Positions 53,845 to 63,207 of a stretch of DNA of 64,000 nucleotides are shown piece by piece; the first letter of the stretch is position 1, and each line of letters opens with the position of its first letter. Origin of the DNA: Tardiphaga sp. 709 (GTDB lineage Bacteria; Pseudomonadota; Alphaproteobacteria; Rhizobiales; Xanthobacteraceae); contig NZ_CP135529.1 of assembly GCF_032401055.1 (NCBI RefSeq), positions 1,798,001-1,862,000 on the forward strand, written 5' to 3'. The position numbers and the translations under genes are program-made. The notes beneath the pieces were generated by a model. That model saw only the letters and a list, made by a program, of their open reading frames with translations. It searched no databases and was not told the DNA's origin.

Positions 53845-54591
53845 TCAGCCGCCCATCTTGGCCATCAGCGCGTCCGACACCTCGAAGTTGGCATAGACGT
53901 TCTGCACGTCGTCATGCTCGTTCAACAGGTCCATCAGCTTGATCAGCTTCTCGCCGGTCTCGTCATCGACCGAGAGCGTGTTCTGCGGCTTCCAGATCAC
54001 CGCGGCCTTGCGGGCTTCGCCGAACTTGCCTTCCAGTCCCTTGGCAACCTCGCGGAACGTCTCCTGCGACGCGTAGACCTCGTGGCCGCCCTCGCCCGAC
54101 ACCACGTCATCCGCGCCGGCCTCGATGGCAGCTTCGAGCATGTCGTCAGCAGAGGCCTTGTCGGCGTCATATTCGATCACGCCGACATGGTCGAACATGA
54201 AGGAAACTGAGCCGGTTTCGCCCAAATTGCCGCCGGATTTGGTGAAGTAAGAACGGATGTCGGAAGCGGCGCGATTGCGGTTGTCGGTCAGCGCCTCGAC
54301 GATGACGGCGACGCCACCGGGGCCGTAGCCCTCGTAGCGGATTTCATCGTAGTTCTCGCCGTCGCTGCCGATCGCCTTCTTGATGGCGCGCTCGATATTG
54401 TCGCGCGGCATGTTTTCTTGCCGGGCGGCGATCACGGCGGAGCGCAACCGGGCATTCATCGATGGGTCGGGCGTCCCCATCTTGGCAGCGACGGTGATTT
54501 CGCGCGCCAGCTTGCTGAACAGCTTGGACTTCTGGGCATCCTGCCGGCCCTTGCGGTGCATGATGTTCTTGAATTGGGAATGTCCGGCCAT
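53845..54591 (-). CDS. yebC: YebC/PmpR family DNA-binding / translation-associated protein
   Basis: 248 residues. [20 protein letters not shown] is the invariant family start; [20 protein letters not shown] and [20 protein letters not shown] follow, with [18 protein letters not shown]. Members regulate transcription or relieve ribosome pausing. Upstream neighbour of ruvC in the standard order, with 86 bases between. Confidence 0.96.
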   Translation of the reverse strand: MAGHSQFKNIMHRKGRQDAQKSKLFSKLAREITVAAKMGTPDPSMNARLRSAVIAARQENMPRDNIERAIKKAIGSDGENYDEIRYEGYGPGGVAVIVEALTDNRNRAASDIRSYFTKSGGNLGETGSVSFMFDHVGVIEYDADKASADDMLEAAIEAGADDVVSGEGGHEVYASQETFREVAKGLEGKFGEARKAAVIWKPQNTLSVDDETGEKLIKLMDLLNEHDDVQNVYANFEVSDALMAKMGG

Positions 54592-54776
54592 GCGGTCTCT
54601 CTTGAAGCGTCAGGGTATTTAGGGCTGCGGCGCGGGGTTATAGGCCGCGAAATCGGCAAAATCAAAAATTTGCAGCCGAATCCGGCCAATCTTCGCAATA
54701 CCGCAACCGACCTTAACCATCACTTCACGCCGAGGTGCAAGGTTACCCGCATAGATTGTATTCATTGGGGTCACCG

Positions 54777-56528
54777 ATGGCGTTTGGACTGTTCCGCAAG
54801 CGGCAGCCGGAAGCGGCTGAAGTGGTGATGATTGCTGAAAACACAGCGCCTTCTGTAGCACCGCGGCACCCTGAACCAGATACCGCTGGGGACATCCTGG
54901 AGTTGCTGGAACTCGAGCTGGGCGCGCTTATCCGCCAGCTTGAGCGTGCCGCGACCTCCGTCGCCGGCGGCGCCGAATCGACCGCCACCACCCTCTCCGC
55001 CATCCGCGCCCGCACCGATGTGCTGGCCGACCGCAGCAGTGCCGCGCAATCCACCGCCACGACCTTCGCGCAGGCGGCCGATAAATTCACCCACTCGGCC
55101 GAAGGTATCGGCGCCCAGGTGCGCGATGCCAGCCGGCTTGCGGACGAGGCCGGCGCCGCCGCCCATGAAGCCAGCGCCAACGTGGACCGGCTGCGCGACT
55201 CCTCCGCTGCAATCAGCAATGTGTTGGAGCTGATCGCGCAGATCGCCCGGCAGACAACGATGCTGGCGCTGAACGCGACCATCGAGGCGGCACGCGCAGG
55301 CGCTGCAGGCCGCGGCTTCTCGGTCGTCGCCACCGAGGTCAAGGCGCTGGCGGTGCAAACCCAGAACGCCACCGAAGAGATCAGGAAGAAGATCGACACC
55401 CTGCAGCGCGACGCTGCGAGTTCGGTCGATGCGGTGCATCGCATCTCCACCGCCATCGACGCGATCCGCCCGGTGTTTGCCAATGTGAATGGCGCAGTCG
55501 CCGAGCAGAACGCGACGACCAGCGAGATGTCGCACAATGCCACCACCGCCTCGCAGTTCATCGTCTCGGTCGGCGACAGCGCCGCGGAAATCGATAGCGC
55601 TGCGAAGGAAGCGGCTGCCCATGGCGAGCATGTCGCGCAGGCCGGCCAGGCCGTGACGATGTTTGCCTCACGGCTGAAGTCCCGCTGCGCGGTACTGCTG
55701 AAACAGAGCGAGCGCGAAGACGAGCGCCGACGCGAAAAGCTGCCATGTCACCTCAATGTCGATCTTCAGGCGCGCGGCGGCCAGATCCGCGCACCGGTCT
55801 ATGAAATCTCGATGGACGGGATCCTCATCGGCGGACCAGACGCGAACCGGCTTCCGTTGCACGACATCGTTGCTGCTGAACTCAGCGAGGTCGGCCCCTG
55901 CCGCCTGCGCATTGCCGAACATTCCCCCGCCGGCGCACAGGCACTGTTCGTCGCGCCCGACAACCATCTCATCAGCCGGATCGAAGACCGGCTATGGGCT
56001 ATTCATGACGAAAACACCGAATTCGTCACCCGCGCCATTGATGCCGGCGCCGCGCTCAACAAGATCTTTGCCGACGGTATTGCATCCGGCGCTATCAGCA
56101 TCGACGACATGTTCGACGACAACTACGTCGAAATCCCTGGCTCCAGTCCGGTGCAGTACCGGACAAAGATTCTCGGCTGGGCCGACCGCGCACTCCCCGA
56201 ATTCCAGGATGCATTTCTCGCCAAGGACAGCCGCATGGCGTTCTGCGCCATGATCGACCGCAACGGCTATCTACCGGTACATAACAGCATCTATTCCAAG
56301 CCGCAGCGCCCGGGTGATGTCGCCTGGAATACGGCCAACTGCCGCAACCGCCGCATCTTCAACGATCCGGCTGGATTGGCCGCCGGTCGCAATACACGTT
56401 CCTACCTGATCCAGAGTTATGCCCGCGACATGGGCAACGGTCAGACCGTGATGATGCGCGAGATAGACGTGCCTGTGCGCATACAGGGACGCCATTGGGG
56501 CGGCTTCCGCACGGCGTACAAATTATGA
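54777..56528 (+). CDS. Soluble methyl-accepting chemotaxis protein with PilZ-like segment and C-terminal sensor domain
   Basis: 583 residues, no transmembrane segment. The signalling hairpin is at about 50-300 with the tip LIAQIARQTTMLALNATIEA (152-171) and GRGFSVVATEVKALA (178-192). Residues 312-395 look like a PilZ domain: basic REDERRREK, then VYEISMDGILIGG at 341-353 matching the D/N-x-S-x-x-G motif (here Glu replaces Asp). The last 170 residues, ending GRHWGGFRTAYKL with DRNGYLPVHN near 494-503, resemble the ligand domain found at the C-terminus of some cytoplasmic receptors. It may couple c-di-GMP or a metabolite to a chemosensory array. The ATG is chosen for length and GGGG upstream. 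Confidence 0.82.
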   Translation: MAFGLFRKRQPEAAEVVMIAENTAPSVAPRHPEPDTAGDILELLELELGALIRQLERAATSVAGGAESTATTLSAIRARTDVLADRSSAAQSTATTFAQAADKFTHSAEGIGAQVRDASRLADEAGAAAHEASANVDRLRDSSAAISNVLELIAQIARQTTMLALNATIEAARAGAAGRGFSVVATEVKALAVQTQNATEEIRKKIDTLQRDAASSVDAVHRISTAIDAIRPVFANVNGAVAEQNATTSEMSHNATTASQFIVSVGDSAAEIDSAAKEAAAHGEHVAQAGQAVTMFASRLKSRCAVLLKQSEREDERRREKLPCHLNVDLQARGGQIRAPVYEISMDGILIGGPDANRLPLHDIVAAELSEVGPCRLRIAEHSPAGAQALFVAPDNHLISRIEDRLWAIHDENTEFVTRAIDAGAALNKIFADGIASGAISIDDMFDDNYVEIPGSSPVQYRTKILGWADRALPEFQDAFLAKDSRMAFCAMIDRNGYLPVHNSIYSKPQRPGDVAWNTANCRNRRIFNDPAGLAAGRNTRSYLIQSYARDMGNGQTVMMREIDVPVRIQGRHWGGFRTAYKL

Positions 56529-56542
56529 TTTGGGTTTGTAGA

Positions 56543-56580
56543 CGGCGCTGCGCTGCCACCTGAGACCTGGCGCAGCGCCG
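56543..56580. terminator. GC-rich hairpin after the chemoreceptor gene
   Basis: CGGCGCTGCGC pairs perfectly with GCGCAGCGCCG around a 16-base loop, 14 bases after the chemoreceptor stop and about 50 bases from the stop of the convergent small gene. There is no strong U-tract on either side. Confidence 0.5.
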
Positions 56581-56627
56581 CCTATTCCGTCTGCGAGTGG
56601 GCTAGCAGCCGAAACTGCCAAGGCGTC

Positions 56628-56897
56628 CTAGCCGCCGCTCGTTCGGCCCTCCGCATTGTCATCTCCGCCGTATGAACCGCCGCCATATCCATATGGCGCG
56701 CTGTATCCATATGAACCGGGGCCGGCACCAAATCCGCGATAGACCGTTACGGGGGCGCTTCCCTCATACCGCGCGTGAGAGGACATGATCCGTCGATGCT
56801 TGCTGGCAGCGCTATGCCCGTCTTTGGCCTGCGCGGTCGAGCTCGAAGTGCCGGCGATCAGTAAAGCGGCGCCCAACAGAATGAATTTATTCATCAC
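56628..56897 (-). CDS. Small secreted Gly/Tyr-rich protein, unknown function
   Basis: 89 residues. The N-terminus is a signal peptide (MMNKFILLGAALLIAGTSSS cleaved near TAQA). The mature part has a short basic stretch (SKHRRIMSSHARYEG) and a low-complexity tail rich in Gly, Tyr and Ser (GSYGYSAPYGYGGGSYGG). Similar short secreted proteins are common in Bradyrhizobium-like genomes but have no assigned role. No operon partner. Confidence 0.65.
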   Translation of the reverse strand: MMNKFILLGAALLIAGTSSSTAQAKDGHSAASKHRRIMSSHARYEGSAPVTVYRGFGAGPGSYGYSAPYGYGGGSYGGDDNAEGRTSGG

Positions 56898-57132
56898 ATT
56901 TTTCCTTGGTCAACGAGCCCCGCGACCTCAGATGCGCACGCTTGGCTCTCAAGGTAGCGCCAATCACGCGTAGTTGAATTTCGGCTTGCGGTACCCCGTC
57001 CTGCATGGACAGCGGCGGCGAGACCCATTGGAGCCATTTGCCCATTCGCTCCGGGCATGGGGGGCCGTGTCACACCGCTGACATTTGCATCGGTCCATAA
57101 CCGTGGACCCATTCGATACAAGCGGAGCTACC

Positions 57133-58059
57133 ATGACCGAACATTCCCTCGACGACGCGCAAGCAATCCACGACCGCATTCGTGCAGAGATGCTGGACGG
57201 CTTCGACGAAGAACTCGAGCTCGAGATCGATGACGATCGTCTCGACGCCCTGACCAACGAAATGTCCGACCACAGCCCGGCGGAGACCATCGAGCGACGC
57301 CTCTATTTCAAGGAACTGTTCCGCCTGCAGGGCGAGTTGGTGAAGTTGCAGAGCTGGGTGCAGCAGAACAAGCTCAAGGTCGTGGTGATCTTCGAGGGTC
57401 GCGATTCCGCTGGCAAGGGTGGCGTCATCAAGCGGATCACCCAGCGGCTCAATCCGCGCGTCTGCCGCGTTGCCGCACTCCCCGCGCCGAATGAGCGCGA
57501 ACGCACCCAATGGTACTTCCAGCGTTACGTCTCGCACCTTCCCGCCGGCGGCGAGATCGTGCTGTTCGATCGTAGCTGGTACAACCGCGCCGGCGTCGAG
57601 CGCGTGATGGGTTTCTGCACCGAAGATGACGTGGAGGAATTCTTCCGCTCGGTGCCGGAATTCGAACGCATGCTGGTGCGCTCGGGCATCATCCTGGTCA
57701 AATACTGGTTCTCGATCACCGATGAAGCGCAGCACCTGCGCTTCTCGATGCGTATCGCCGATCCGCTCAAGCAGTGGAAGCTCAGCCCGATGGATGTCGA
57801 GGCGCGCACCCGCTGGGAGCAATACACCAAGGCAAAGGAAGCGATGCTCGAGCATACGCATATTCCGGAAGCCCCGTGGCATGTGGTGCAGGCCGTCGAC
57901 AAGAAGAAGGCCCGCCTGAACTGCATCGCGCATCTGCTCGAACAGCTTCCCTATCAGGAGGTCGAGCATCCGCCTGTGGTTCTGCCTGCACGCGTGCGCA
58001 ATCCCGACTATCACCGCACGCCGGTGCCAGCCGAAATGTATGTGCCGGAGCGGTACTAG
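57133..58059 (+). CDS. ppk2: Polyphosphate kinase 2 (PPK2)
   Basis: 308 residues from the ATG at 57133 (GGAG six bases upstream). Walker A FEGRDSAGKGGVIKRITQRL at 87-106, lid region DRSWYNRAGVERVMGFC at 146-162 and the conserved SPMDVEARTRWEQYTKAKE. This is the one-domain class that moves phosphate between polyphosphate and nucleoside diphosphates. Monocistronic, followed by a hairpin. Confidence 0.94.
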   Translation: MTEHSLDDAQAIHDRIRAEMLDGFDEELELEIDDDRLDALTNEMSDHSPAETIERRLYFKELFRLQGELVKLQSWVQQNKLKVVVIFEGRDSAGKGGVIKRITQRLNPRVCRVAALPAPNERERTQWYFQRYVSHLPAGGEIVLFDRSWYNRAGVERVMGFCTEDDVEEFFRSVPEFERMLVRSGIILVKYWFSITDEAQHLRFSMRIADPLKQWKLSPMDVEARTRWEQYTKAKEAMLEHTHIPEAPWHVVQAVDKKKARLNCIAHLLEQLPYQEVEHPPVVLPARVRNPDYHRTPVPAEMYVPERY

Positions 58060-58136
58060 CCCCACAGTCGGCAGATCGCGTGCCGTTTTTCGGGCAGGCC
58101 GAGCCTAACGCAACCGCAATATTCTTTTGAATAAAA

Positions 58137-58172
58137 GTCATCCGACGCCCACGACAGAGGGCGTCGGATGAC
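58137..58172. terminator. Perfect 14-bp hairpin downstream of ppk2
   Basis: GTCATCCGACGCCC and GGGCGTCGGATGAC pair without mismatch around an 8-base loop, 78 bases after the ppk2 stop. The best U-tract (TTTTATT) follows the stem on the minus strand, while the plus side has only ATTTTA ten bases on. It probably ends ppk2 transcription; a minus-strand transcript could also end here. Confidence 0.65.
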
Positions 58173-58356
58173 GTCGCGCAGATTTTACCGCGATTTATCC
58201 GACAGACACGCTCGCGCGACATACAAACCAATGTATAGTCCTGCTGCATCTTATTGCTGCTTTTGAAATGATGACCGTACGCCTATAGTACCGTCGTTGG
58301 TCGATGACGAACCATTCGCCATTGCATCATCGAGTCGAGCAAACGGGGGTCTCACT

Positions 58357-58818
58357 GTGGCAAATCTCAATATCAACGGCGAGCAGAAGTCCTTCGACGC
58401 ACCAGACGACATGCCTCTGCTCTGGGTGCTGCGCGATATTCTCGGCATGACCGGCACAAAATTCGGCTGCGGCGTTGCGCTATGCGGAGCATGCACCGTG
58501 CATGTCGACGGCAGGGCCGTGCGCTCCTGTCTGCTGCCGGTCAGTGCGGTGAGCGGACGCGCCATCACCACAATCGAAGGTGTCGGCGCCACACCGGTCG
58601 GCGCCAAGGTGCAGAAAGCCTGGCTCGATCTCGAAGTCATTCAATGCGGCTACTGCCAATCCGGACAGATCATGTCAGCGGCGGCGCTCCTCGCTTCTAC
58701 GCCGACCCCCGACGATTCTGACATCGATGCCGCCATGGCCGGAAATATCTGTCGCTGCGGCACCTATGTCCGGGTGCGTGAAGCCATCAAGCATGCTGCC
58801 TCCGAACGGCAAACCTAG
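58357..58818 (+). CDS. Periplasmic molybdenum hydroxylase small 2Fe-2S subunit (isoquinoline 1-oxidoreductase alpha type)
   Basis: 153 residues from the GTG at 58357, with GGGGG seven bases upstream. The first cluster is [15 protein letters not shown] plus the Cys of RSCLLP; the second is [11 protein letters not shown] and [10 protein letters not shown]. The C-terminal version CRCGTY rather than CRCTGY is typical of the IorA branch, which has no FAD partner and passes electrons to cytochromes. It lacks its own signal and presumably rides with the Tat-targeted large subunit. Confidence 0.9.
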   Translation: MANLNINGEQKSFDAPDDMPLLWVLRDILGMTGTKFGCGVALCGACTVHVDGRAVRSCLLPVSAVSGRAITTIEGVGATPVGAKVQKAWLDLEVIQCGYCQSGQIMSAAALLASTPTPDDSDIDAAMAGNICRCGTYVRVREAIKHAASERQT

Positions 58819-58827
58819 GAGTCGGCC

Positions 58828-61032
58828 ATGAAACTTGCAGACAACATGCTTGTTGCGGCCAGTCCTGCAAACAAGCCTTCTGGCCTGTCACGGCGCAATT
58901 TGCTCGCTGGCGCCTTTGCCGGCGGCTTTATGTTCGCCTTCCAGCTTCCGGTCCGCGCGGCCAATGAGCCGACGCAACCTCCCGATACGACGGAGGGCAA
59001 ATTCGCCCCCAACGCGTTCATCCGCATCGACACTACCGGCAAGACGACACTGGTGATGCCGCAAGTCGAGATGGGGCAAGGCATCTATACCGCCATCGCT
59101 ATGATCCTCGCCGAAGAGCTCGACGCCGACTATGCGCAGATCACGCTGCAACATGCGCCGCCCAGCGACAAGCTCTACGGCAATCCAATTTTCATCATCC
59201 AGGCGACCGGCGGATCGACTTCGGTGCGCGCATTCTGGAAACCGCTGCGCAATGCCGGTGCAACCGCGCGTGCGATGCTGGTGCAAGCCGCAGCCGAACA
59301 GTGGCAGGTCGAACCTGCGAGCTGCACGGCGTCGAATGGGCAAGTGATGCATACGGCCAGCGGGCGCAAACTGTCCTATGGCGAGTTGTGCGACGCCGCC
59401 GGCAAACTCACACCGCCGAAGGACGTCGCGCTCAAGGACCCGAAAGACTTCTCGGTGATCGGCAAGCCGCTGAAGCGCTTCGACACACCGGACAAGGTCA
59501 ACGGCAAGACGATCTACGGTATCGACGCGATGGTGCCGGGCATGACATTCGCGACGCTGGCACAGTGCCCGGTGTTCGGCGGCAAACTCGCCAAGGTCGA
59601 TGACCGCGCGGCGAAGAGGATTCCGGGCGTGCGGCAGATCGTGGTGCTCGACGACCTCGTGGCCGTGGTCGGCGACCACATGTGGGCCGCCAAGTCTGGG
59701 CTCGAAGCACTCGACATCACCTGGGACGAAGGGCCCAACGCGAAGATCAGTTCGAAGGACATCTGGGCGCATTTGCGCACGGCCAGCGAGACGGACGGCG
59801 TGATCGCCAAATCCGTCGGCGACATCGCTAAGGGTCTCGCGACCGGCGAACGGATCGACGCGTCCTACGAGATGCCGTTCCTTGCGCACGCGACCATGGA
59901 GCCCTTGAATTGCACGGTGCACTTCAAGGGAGATTCCTGCGAGGTCTGGACGGGCACGCAGATCATGTCGCGGGTGCAATCCGAAGCCGCCAAGGCCGCG
60001 GGCCTGCCGGTCGACAAGGTGACGGTCAACCAGCACATGATCGGTGGTGGCTTCGGCCGCAGGCTTGAGCCTGACATGGTGGTGACGGCGGTGCGCATCG
60101 CCAAACAGGTCAATGGACCGGTCAAAGTGGTGTGGACCCGCGAAGAGGACATCCAGCACGACATTTATCGCCCCGTCTATCGCGACAACATCTCGGCGAC
60201 CCTGTCGAACGGCAAAGTGGTCGGCTTCAAGTACAAGATCGCCGGCTCGGCCGTGATCGCGCGTTGGCTGCCGCCTGCGTTCCAGAAGGGCATCGACATC
60301 GACGCCATCGATAGTGCTGCGGACCAGCCGTACGACTTCCCGCATTTCCAGTGCGAATATGTCCGTGTCGAACCGCCGGCGGTGCCGACCGGCTTCTGGC
60401 GCGGCGTCGGCCCGAACAACAATGTGTTCGCGATCGAGAGCTTCATGGATGAGCTCGCTCGCAAGGCCGGCAAGGATCCCGTCGTGTTCCGGCGTGAATT
60501 GCTCGGCAAGGCGCCGCGGATGCTGGCGGCCCTCAATCTCGCGGCAGAGAAGGCCAACTGGGGTCAGCCGCTGCCACCGCGTGTCGGACGCGGCGTGAGC
60601 ATCCAGCCCACCTTCGATACCTCGATCGCGACTGTGGTCGAAGCGGAGATCGATTCGCAGGGTGAAATTCGTCTGCGTCAGGTCAACGTGGCGGTCGATA
60701 CCGGCATCGCTGTCAATCCTGACACCATCGTGGCGCAGATCGAAGGCGGCATCGTGTTCGGCCTCACAGCCGCACTTTATGGCGATATCACCATCGAGAA
60801 GGGACGCGTGCAGCAGTCCAATTTCCACGACTACCGCATGCTTCGGATCGACCAGATGCCGAAAATCAATGTCCACCTCATCAAGAGTGGCGAAGCGCCC
60901 GGCGGCATAGGCGAGTGCGGCGTGATCGGCGGACCGCCGGCACTGCGTAATGCGATTTATGCCGCGACTGGCGTTGCGTTGCGGAGGATGCCGATCGACC
61001 GCGATGCGATCGCCGAGAGGAAGAAGTCATGA
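58828..61032 (+). CDS. Tat-exported molybdenum hydroxylase large subunit (isoquinoline 1-oxidoreductase beta type)
   Basis: 734 residues. A twin-arginine signal (SRRNLLAGAFAGGFMFAF) precedes the mature part. Molybdopterin-site motifs are VEMGQGIYTAIAMILAEELD, GGGFGRRLEPDMV and TGFWRGVGPNNNVFAIESFM, with catalytic Glu in GGIGECGVIGGPP. IorB-type enzymes oxidise N-heterocycles or aldehydes in the periplasm. AGGAG precedes the ATG by ten bases, and the stop overlaps the cytochrome gene by ATGA. Confidence 0.92.
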   Translation: MKLADNMLVAASPANKPSGLSRRNLLAGAFAGGFMFAFQLPVRAANEPTQPPDTTEGKFAPNAFIRIDTTGKTTLVMPQVEMGQGIYTAIAMILAEELDADYAQITLQHAPPSDKLYGNPIFIIQATGGSTSVRAFWKPLRNAGATARAMLVQAAAEQWQVEPASCTASNGQVMHTASGRKLSYGELCDAAGKLTPPKDVALKDPKDFSVIGKPLKRFDTPDKVNGKTIYGIDAMVPGMTFATLAQCPVFGGKLAKVDDRAAKRIPGVRQIVVLDDLVAVVGDHMWAAKSGLEALDITWDEGPNAKISSKDIWAHLRTASETDGVIAKSVGDIAKGLATGERIDASYEMPFLAHATMEPLNCTVHFKGDSCEVWTGTQIMSRVQSEAAKAAGLPVDKVTVNQHMIGGGFGRRLEPDMVVTAVRIAKQVNGPVKVVWTREEDIQHDIYRPVYRDNISATLSNGKVVGFKYKIAGSAVIARWLPPAFQKGIDIDAIDSAADQPYDFPHFQCEYVRVEPPAVPTGFWRGVGPNNNVFAIESFMDELARKAGKDPVVFRRELLGKAPRMLAALNLAAEKANWGQPLPPRVGRGVSIQPTFDTSIATVVEAEIDSQGEIRLRQVNVAVDTGIAVNPDTIVAQIEGGIVFGLTAALYGDITIEKGRVQQSNFHDYRMLRIDQMPKINVHLIKSGEAPGGIGECGVIGGPPALRNAIYAATGVALRRMPIDRDAIAERKKS

Positions 61033-62375
61033 CGCCCGCCGCACGTCGCATTCTCGGCAGCGTCATTGTGATCGGTGTCGTGGCTGCAGCCGGCGCCGCG
61101 CTCTATGTGCGCGGTCCCGGACCGATGGCCTTCTCTGGTGGGCCGAAAGTGGCGCTGGCGGACTACAAGGGCGCTAATCCGACCGGCGCTCCCGCCAACA
61201 TGACCAACGCCAGCCCGATCGAGCGCGGCGAATATCTCGCACGTGCGGCGGATTGCATGGTCTGCCACACTGCGCCCGGCGGAAAGGAATATGCCGGGGG
61301 CTTCGCATTCAAACTGCCGTTCGGCACGCTGTATTCGACCAATATCACGCCGGACAAAGAGACAGGCATCGGCAACTACACCGATCAGCAGTTTCTCGAC
61401 GCCGTTCGAAGCGGCAAGCGCCACGACGGCGCCCGCCTCTATCCGGCAATGCCCTATACGTCCTACACCTACATGACCGATGCGGACACGCTCGCGGTCA
61501 AGGCCTATCTGTTCAGCCTCGCACCGGTGCGCGCAGCGCCGCCTGAGAATACGCTTGCCTTTCCGTTCAATCAGCGCTGGGCAATGACGTTCTGGTCGGC
61601 ATTGTTCAATCCCGATACGCGCTTCGAACCCGATACGTCGCAAAGCCCGGAATGGAACAGGGGCGCCTATCTCGTCGAGGCGCTGGCGCATTGCGGCGAA
61701 TGCCACACGCCGCGCAATCTCGGCTTCGCGCTCGACAACCGCAAGAAATTCGCTGGCGCCCTAACCGCCGGATGGCGGGCCTTCAATATCACCTCGGACA
61801 AGACGACAGGCCTTGGCGGCTGGAGCGACGACGATGTCGTTTCCTATCTGTCGATCGGACATGCCAAAGGTCATGGCACCGCTTCAGGGCCGATGGGCGA
61901 AGCGGTGGACCACAGCTTCAGCAAGATGGCGCCGACGGATATCAAGGCGATGGTCGCATTCCTGCGCACAGTGCCGGCGCTGCCCTCGCCTGATCTGCCC
62001 GCGAAACTCGCGCCACCCGCACCGCCCTCGCACAGAGACGGCATGACAGCGAATGCGCTTGGCAAGACGGTCTTCCAGGGCGCCTGCGTGAGCTGCCATG
62101 GCTGGACAGGCGAGAGCGCACTCTCGCCCATGGCCACGCTGACTGGCGCGTGGGCCGTTAACGATCCCGGCGCGACGAACGTGGCGCAGATCGTGATCTC
62201 CGGCACCAAGCGGCATACGCCGCAAGGCGCACTCTCGATGCCAGCTTTTGGCAAGAGCCATTCAGATACGGAGATCGCGGCTGTCGCGAATTACGTGACC
62301 GCGCGCTTCGGCAGCAAGGGATCGCAGATCACGGCAAGCGACGTCGCGGATTTGCGCAAGCAGACGGAGCAGTAG
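61029..62375 (+). CDS. Membrane-anchored triheme cytochrome c, electron acceptor of the molybdenum hydroxylase
   Basis: 448 residues. An N-terminal hydrophobic anchor (ILGSVIVIGVVAAAGAALYV) is followed by three heme sites: CMVCH at 76-80, CGECH at 222-226 and CVSCH at 353-357. The three-domain layout matches the cytochrome subunits of membrane-bound gluconate, alcohol and aldehyde dehydrogenases. ATGA coupling to the large subunit indicates a three-part periplasmic dehydrogenase feeding ubiquinone or terminal oxidase. Confidence 0.92.
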   Translation: MTPAARRILGSVIVIGVVAAAGAALYVRGPGPMAFSGGPKVALADYKGANPTGAPANMTNASPIERGEYLARAADCMVCHTAPGGKEYAGGFAFKLPFGTLYSTNITPDKETGIGNYTDQQFLDAVRSGKRHDGARLYPAMPYTSYTYMTDADTLAVKAYLFSLAPVRAAPPENTLAFPFNQRWAMTFWSALFNPDTRFEPDTSQSPEWNRGAYLVEALAHCGECHTPRNLGFALDNRKKFAGALTAGWRAFNITSDKTTGLGGWSDDDVVSYLSIGHAKGHGTASGPMGEAVDHSFSKMAPTDIKAMVAFLRTVPALPSPDLPAKLAPPAPPSHRDGMTANALGKTVFQGACVSCHGWTGESALSPMATLTGAWAVNDPGATNVAQIVISGTKRHTPQGALSMPAFGKSHSDTEIAAVANYVTARFGSKGSQITASDVADLRKQTEQ

Positions 62376-62381
62376 GCCGAA

Positions 62382-63206
62382 CTAGTTCAGCCAGAACTCG
62401 GGCACGGCCTGCGACAGACGCCCACCGAGCCGCACCGGCGCAACGCGCAATGCAAGCCCTGTCTTGTCGTCGGTTTCGACTGCAACGCCCGACAAGGTCG
62501 CCGGGCCGAAGGCGGGCTCGAAGCGGCCGGAGGGAATGCCGGTCGTGAAGCGCCTGACAGGCTCTTCCTTCTGCATACCGATCACGGAATCATAGTCGCC
62601 GGTCATGCCTGCATCGGTCATGTAAGCTGTGCCGCCGGACAGGATTTGATGATCGGCGGTCGGCACATGCGTATGCGTGCCGACGACGAGGCTCACGCGG
62701 CCATCGCAGAAGTAACCCATGCCCTGCTTCTCGCTCGAGGCTTCGCCATGGAAATCCACCACGATGGCGTCCGCGGCTTCCACCAGCGGACAGGCATCGA
62801 TCTCCTTGCCGACAGCGCTGAACGGATCGTTGAGTGGCTCCATGAAGACACGCCCCATGGCGTTGATCACGAGCGCACGCGCACCATTCTTGGCGTCGAT
62901 CAGCGCAGCACCGCGGCCCGGGGTGTGGCGCGGGAAGTTCAACGGACGGATCAGACGCGGCGCGCGTTCGATGAACACCAGCGCCTCTTTCTGATTCCAG
63001 GCGTGATTGCCGAGCGTCACCGCATCGGCGCCGGCGTCGACAAGATCATTATAGATCGTCTCGGTGATACCGAAGCCGCCGGCGGCGTTCTCGCCATTGA
63101 TGATGACAAGATCGAGCTTCCAGTCGCGGATCAGGCCGGGCAGTTTTTCGAGGATCACCACGCGGCCGGTTTTGCCGACCACGTCGCCGATGAAGAGAAT
63201 ACGCAA
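62382..63206 (-). CDS. TIGR00282 / YmdB-like metallophosphoesterase
   Basis: 274 residues. It begins MRILFIGDVVGKTGRVV, then INGENAAGGFGIT, TLGNHAWNQKEAL, DFHGEASSEKQGMGYF and GTHTHVPTADHQ, which supply the two-metal site. Bacillus YmdB hydrolyses cyclic nucleotide 2',3' or 3',5' phosphodiesters; the role in alphaproteobacteria is not settled. One base separates it from the 5-FCL gene. Confidence 0.93.
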   Translation of the reverse strand: MRILFIGDVVGKTGRVVILEKLPGLIRDWKLDLVIINGENAAGGFGITETIYNDLVDAGADAVTLGNHAWNQKEALVFIERAPRLIRPLNFPRHTPGRGAALIDAKNGARALVINAMGRVFMEPLNDPFSAVGKEIDACPLVEAADAIVVDFHGEASSEKQGMGYFCDGRVSLVVGTHTHVPTADHQILSGGTAYMTDAGMTGDYDSVIGMQKEEPVRRFTTGIPSGRFEPAFGPATLSGVAVETDDKTGLALRVAPVRLGGRLSQAVPEFWLN

Positions 63207-63207
63207 G

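Noticed and set aside
58888-60876. 662-codon open frame antisense to the periplasmic Mo subunit
   Set aside because: It is the mirror of a well-supported gene in high-GC DNA; the product is a His/Arg/Asp-rich string with no domain.
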